Below, one piece after another: positions 62,146-64,000 of a DNA stretch of 64,000 nt. The notes beneath the pieces are model-generated. The model did not search any database. It was not told where the DNA came from and saw only the letters and a list, made by a program, of their open reading frames with translations. Source of the DNA: Henriciella sp. (GTDB taxonomy: Bacteria; Pseudomonadota; Alphaproteobacteria; Caulobacterales; Hyphomonadaceae); contig JABSPZ010000005.1 of the NCBI GenBank assembly GCA_013213785.1, positions 416,255 through 480,254 of the forward strand. The letters are read 5' to 3'. The position numbers and the translations under genes are program-made. Each line of letters starts with the position of its first letter. The stretch's first letter is position 1.

Positions 62146-62487
62146 ATGGAAAAGCAGTCCACACTACATCAAGCGTACAAACGAGTATGCGAGCCCAGCA
62201 GCCATCACTGGGCTTTCTGGGACCCGGACGACCTCGATACGAACTGCGCGTACGAAGTAGAGATTCGTCTGAACCTCCCCGATGGAGACGAATTAGAGGT
62301 TACAGAGATTGAGGGTTGGACCATTGCCTATCGCAAGACTGGCATGCTCTTTCTGCGGCGCATCCAACGCATTGATGAGAAGGGTGTTAGAAACCTCTTT
62401 TTAGACGCTCTTCGCATCGCTGTTGAACGGGACTGGCAGTTCCATTCTTGGCGACATGATCCTGACTTACCGAACTGGCCTTTCTAA
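62146..62487 (+). CDS. Hypothetical protein
   Basis: A 113-residue protein I do not recognise. It is rich in charged residues and Trp, with VEIRLNLPDGDELEVTEIEGW in the middle and AVERDWQFHSWRHDPDLP at the end. No signal peptide or membrane segment. Weak ribosome site. It lies in an accessory stretch beyond the propeller lipoprotein; the absence of stops over 114 codons and the amphipathic composition are the only support. Confidence 0.5.
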   Translation: MEKQSTLHQAYKRVCEPSSHHWAFWDPDDLDTNCAYEVEIRLNLPDGDELEVTEIEGWTIAYRKTGMLFLRRIQRIDEKGVRNLFLDALRIAVERDWQFHSWRHDPDLPNWPF

Positions 62488-62596
62488 TTTTCTCTGGTTA
62501 TTAATTGCCTCGAATGAACCGTTTCCGATGTTTCGTTCGCGGGACACAGAAGCAGCCAGTTTAATGAGCGCATTGACTCTGAAGTCAGGCATCTTC

Positions 62597-62616
62597 TTTG
62601 GGTCAGAAGCGGACAT
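62597..62616. repeat. Half copy of the dispersed CCGCTTT-type repeat
   Basis: CTTTGGGTCAGAAGCGGACA matches the second half of the copy at 54014-54041. Confidence 0.55.
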
Positions 62617-62671
62617 GAGGCGAGTGTTTGAATTGGAGCGAGTTTAGGCCGCGTCCGTTTTCTGCTAGACG

Positions 62672-63067
62672 ATGAGCATGCGCATCCTGTTCATGTTAAT
62701 TTTGTCGATGTTTGTTTTTCTAGGATCAAATTGTTCCGATCAAACATCTTCGACGGAATTAGCAAATCCCGAGTTTACCATCGCTAACCGTTGTGGTCTC
62801 GAAAAAGACCCGTTCTTTATAGAACTGTATGCTCAGAAACTATCGTTGTCTCACGATGAAAGTGTAAAACTTCGGCATGAGCAATTCATGGAGCGACTGC
62901 ACACGGAGATGGAGGAAACCGATAGTCTGATTGGCGAAGCATTTTCCAAAATCGGGGAGCGTGAAGAGAGGTTCAGAAAGCGCGCTGAGGGCCTTATCGG
63001 CAAACATAACTCAGTCGACTGCGTATATTTGAAGCTGCGTATCGCTGAAATTCTGACTTCAAACTAG
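62672..63067 (+). CDS. Putative secreted or lipid-anchored hypothetical protein
   Basis: A 131-residue protein with a hydrophobic N-terminus (RILFMLILSMFVFLGSNC) that could be a lipobox-like signal, although the -3 to +1 sequence GSNC is poor. The mature part is a long amphipathic helix pair (SHDESVKLRHEQFMERLHTEMEE, REERFRKRAEGL), with cysteines near both ends. No family recognised. Probably real, given the signal-like start followed by a charged helical body. Confidence 0.5.
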   Translation: MSMRILFMLILSMFVFLGSNCSDQTSSTELANPEFTIANRCGLEKDPFFIELYAQKLSLSHDESVKLRHEQFMERLHTEMEETDSLIGEAFSKIGEREERFRKRAEGLIGKHNSVDCVYLKLRIAEILTSN

Positions 63068-63120
63068 TCAATCGAGATAGCTCAGATGACTTATATTGAG
63101 CGAATTTAGGCCGTTCGCTC

Positions 63121-63150
63121 ATGTCCGCTTTGACGCCGAAAGCGGTCATT
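63121..63150. repeat. Full copy of the dispersed CCGCTTT-type palindrome
   Basis: ATGTCCGCTTT, a 7-base centre GACGCCG, and AAAGCGGTCAT: a near-perfect 11-bp inverted repeat with one mismatch, about 50 bases upstream of the DUF5681 gene. The preceding bases GAGCGAATTTAGGCCG also occur (one difference) at about 62637-62652. Confidence 0.7.
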
Positions 63151-63203
63151 GCGTTTGTAGCGAATTAATATGCCATATTGATATATTAAAGCGAGCTTGC
63201 GGA

Positions 63204-63632
63204 ATGACCTCTGACCGTAATAACGGCCGTAATACGGATGGTACGTTTGCCAAGGGTAATATGGGCAGGCCGAAGGGTGCTCGGCATAAGTCGACGCTTG
63301 CCACACTCGCGCTGATCGATGGCGAGGCAGAGGCATTGACTTGTAAGGCTATCGAATTGGCTCTCTCGGGTGATGTCACTGCCTTGAAGCTTTGCCTAGA
63401 ACGATTGGCGCCGCCGCGAAAAGAAACGCCCGTCCAGTTTGACTTGCCGCCGCTGGAAGGTGCGGCCGCAGCTGTTGCGGCGTTCCAGTCAATCTTAGGA
63501 GGCGTCGCCAATGGCAATCTGACCCCATCCGAAGCTAGCAAACTCGCAGTTTTGGTTGAGGGGTATCGAAAGGCTTTAGAGACTGAAGAGTTCGAACACC
63601 GACTGGATGCGCTTGAAGAGAGGGAAGCATGA
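63204..63632 (+). CDS. DUF5681 domain protein
   Basis: A 142-residue protein starting TSDRNNGRNTDGTFAKGNMGRPKGARHKST, split in writing here. The GRxxDGTFxKGNxGRPKGxRHK pattern is the DUF5681 signature, a basic N-terminal motif common in phage and mobile-element proteins and often near small terminase genes. It continues with ALSGDVTALKLCLERLAPPRKE. The ATG at 63204 is preferred; the open frame upstream contains repeat sequence. Its stop overlaps the next start as ATGA. Confidence 0.75.
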   Translation: MTSDRNNGRNTDGTFAKGNMGRPKGARHKSTLATLALIDGEAEALTCKAIELALSGDVTALKLCLERLAPPRKETPVQFDLPPLEGAAAAVAAFQSILGGVANGNLTPSEASKLAVLVEGYRKALETEEFEHRLDALEEREA

Positions 63633-63850
63633 CCGCGCATTCAAGGCTGAGGCGATTGGAAACAATGGAACGAATTCGTCCGCCTGCGTTGAACTTAGAG
63701 GACCGGAAGGAGCGGCTTCGCGCGATGTTGGCGAGTGTCGGGATCAAGTACTATGGAGACTTTCCCAATATCGACAGACCTGCTGATCCAACCGACCAAA
63801 GAACCCCGGCCCAAAAGTTACGAGACTTTCTGGACGTGAGAGGCGTATGA
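63629..63850 (+). CDS. Small hypothetical protein, operon partner of DUF5681
   Basis: A 73-residue basic/acidic helical protein (SRLRRLETMERIRPPALNLEDRKERLRAML, then DQRTPAQKLRDFLDV). Starts inside the DUF5681 stop codon (ATGA overlap), and its own stop overlaps the next start the same way, so three genes are translationally coupled. Not recognised. Confidence 0.6.
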   Translation: MTAHSRLRRLETMERIRPPALNLEDRKERLRAMLASVGIKYYGDFPNIDRPADPTDQRTPAQKLRDFLDVRGV

Positions 63851-63909
63851 GTAACATCAATGGTCGCCTGAGAGCACTGGAGCGGAAATCGGGTGGTGAT
63901 GATCCCTGA
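63847..63909 (+). pseudogene. Third gene of the DUF5681 operon, truncated by an IS
   Basis: Twenty codons (SNINGRLRALERKSGGDDP after Met) start by ATGA overlap with the preceding gene and run into a stop exactly where the IS3-family end begins (TGTACCCC at 63910). The start resembles the SRLRRLE start of the preceding protein. The rest of the gene was probably displaced by the insertion. Confidence 0.6.
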
Positions 63910-64000
63910 TGTACCCCTAAGAATGTAGACGCCTTACGTCTTCATGATTGCCGTCTTTTCAAACTCTGCGGGTGACAGCATCCCGTTCTTAGCATGCCTG
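63910..64000 (-). mobile_element. IS3-family insertion sequence, one end (continues past the window)
   Basis: The end begins with TGTACCCCTAAGAATGTAGA, a terminal inverted repeat of the IS3-type TGTACCCC class. The reverse strand immediately inside encodes the C-terminus of an IS3 transposase. The exact outer boundary could be 63907 (TGATGTACCCC). Confidence 0.82.
63934..64000 (-). CDS. IS3-family transposase orfB, C-terminal 21 codons
   Basis: Partial; the gene starts beyond the right edge. The visible end reads RHAKNGMLSPAEFEKTAIMKT, the typical C-terminus of the IS3 orfB integrase (compare the RxHxxxGxxSPxxFE ending), and the stop lies 24 bases from the terminal repeat. Confidence 0.85.
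   Translation of the reverse strand, partial: RHAKNGMLSPAEFEKTAIMKT

Noticed and set aside
62423..62647. Frame of 74 codons between the two small hypothetical genes
   Set aside because: It overlaps the previous gene, contains a copy of the dispersed repeat and has no ribosome site.
1..64000. CRISPR arrays, rRNA genes, replication origin
   Set aside because: No regularly spaced repeats, no rRNA-like stretches and no DnaA-box cluster or parAB/dnaA neighbours were seen in the window.

Overview
The window looks like chromosomal DNA from a marine alphaproteobacterium, most likely of the Hyphomonadaceae (Hyphomonas-like). This rests on the TonB receptor, short two-domain PutA, Cox15-type heme A synthase, DUF2842 and DUF983 proteins, and a beta-helix / diheme cytochrome pair whose family (HNE_0200 / SO_2930) is named partly from Hyphomonas. 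The assignment is an inference from gene content, not a phylogeny. GC is moderate and genes are packed on both strands.

Layout. 1-9.6 kb: end of a TonB siderophore receptor, an Atm1-like ABC exporter, a phosphatidylserine-decarboxylase-like gene that lacks the expected pyruvoyl serine, an RhlE-type helicase, heme A synthase, rplM-rpsI and argC. 10-13.2 kb: putA. 13.3-21.2 kb: a compact selenocysteine locus on the minus strand, in transcription order selA, selB, selC (tRNA-Sec), a thioredoxin/large-domain protein, a UGSC-motif selenoprotein read through an in-frame UGA, and an NADH-dehydrogenase-like/SelD fusion. 21.3-24.7 kb: DUF983, a GT2 glycosyltransferase, a membrane glycosyltransferase gene broken by two in-frame stops, and a DUF547 protein. 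24.9-30.4 kb: a DUF305/LVIVD secreted protein, then a Crp/Fnr regulator divergent from a class III nucleotide cyclase. 31-33.4 kb: beta-helix lipoprotein plus diheme cytochrome lipoprotein. 33.5-42.4 kb: thioredoxin-fold, DUF1330 and metallo-beta-lactamase genes facing a sulfatase, formylglycine-generating-enzyme, TetR and GST cluster, then an aldo/keto reductase. 42.5-51.8 kb: Lrp/AsnC divergent from a cysteine synthase, a CoA-chemistry cluster (CaiB-type transferase, acetyl-CoA hydrolase/transferase, enoyl-CoA hydratase, GntR) and acnB.

From 51.8 to 54.6 kb the DNA is accessory: a complete but dead IS3-like element with a 4-bp target duplication, both of whose ORFs are interrupted by related short palindromic repeats, followed by a serine-protease remnant, a small unknown gene and tRNA-Thr. 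54.8-62.0 kb returns to housekeeping (OmpA-like protein, frameshifted DUF1761 gene, metG, FabY-like ketoacyl synthase, beta-propeller lipoprotein). 62.0-64.0 kb is accessory again: small unknown genes, a DUF5681 operon cut by the edge of a second IS3-family element, and dispersed CCGCTTT-type repeats.

The strongest candidate for an under-described system is the selenium locus. It carries SelA, SelB, tRNA-Sec and SelD together with a short UGSC selenoprotein and a dedicated-looking thioredoxin-fold partner. The selenoprotein is split into two apparent ORFs unless the UGA is decoded.
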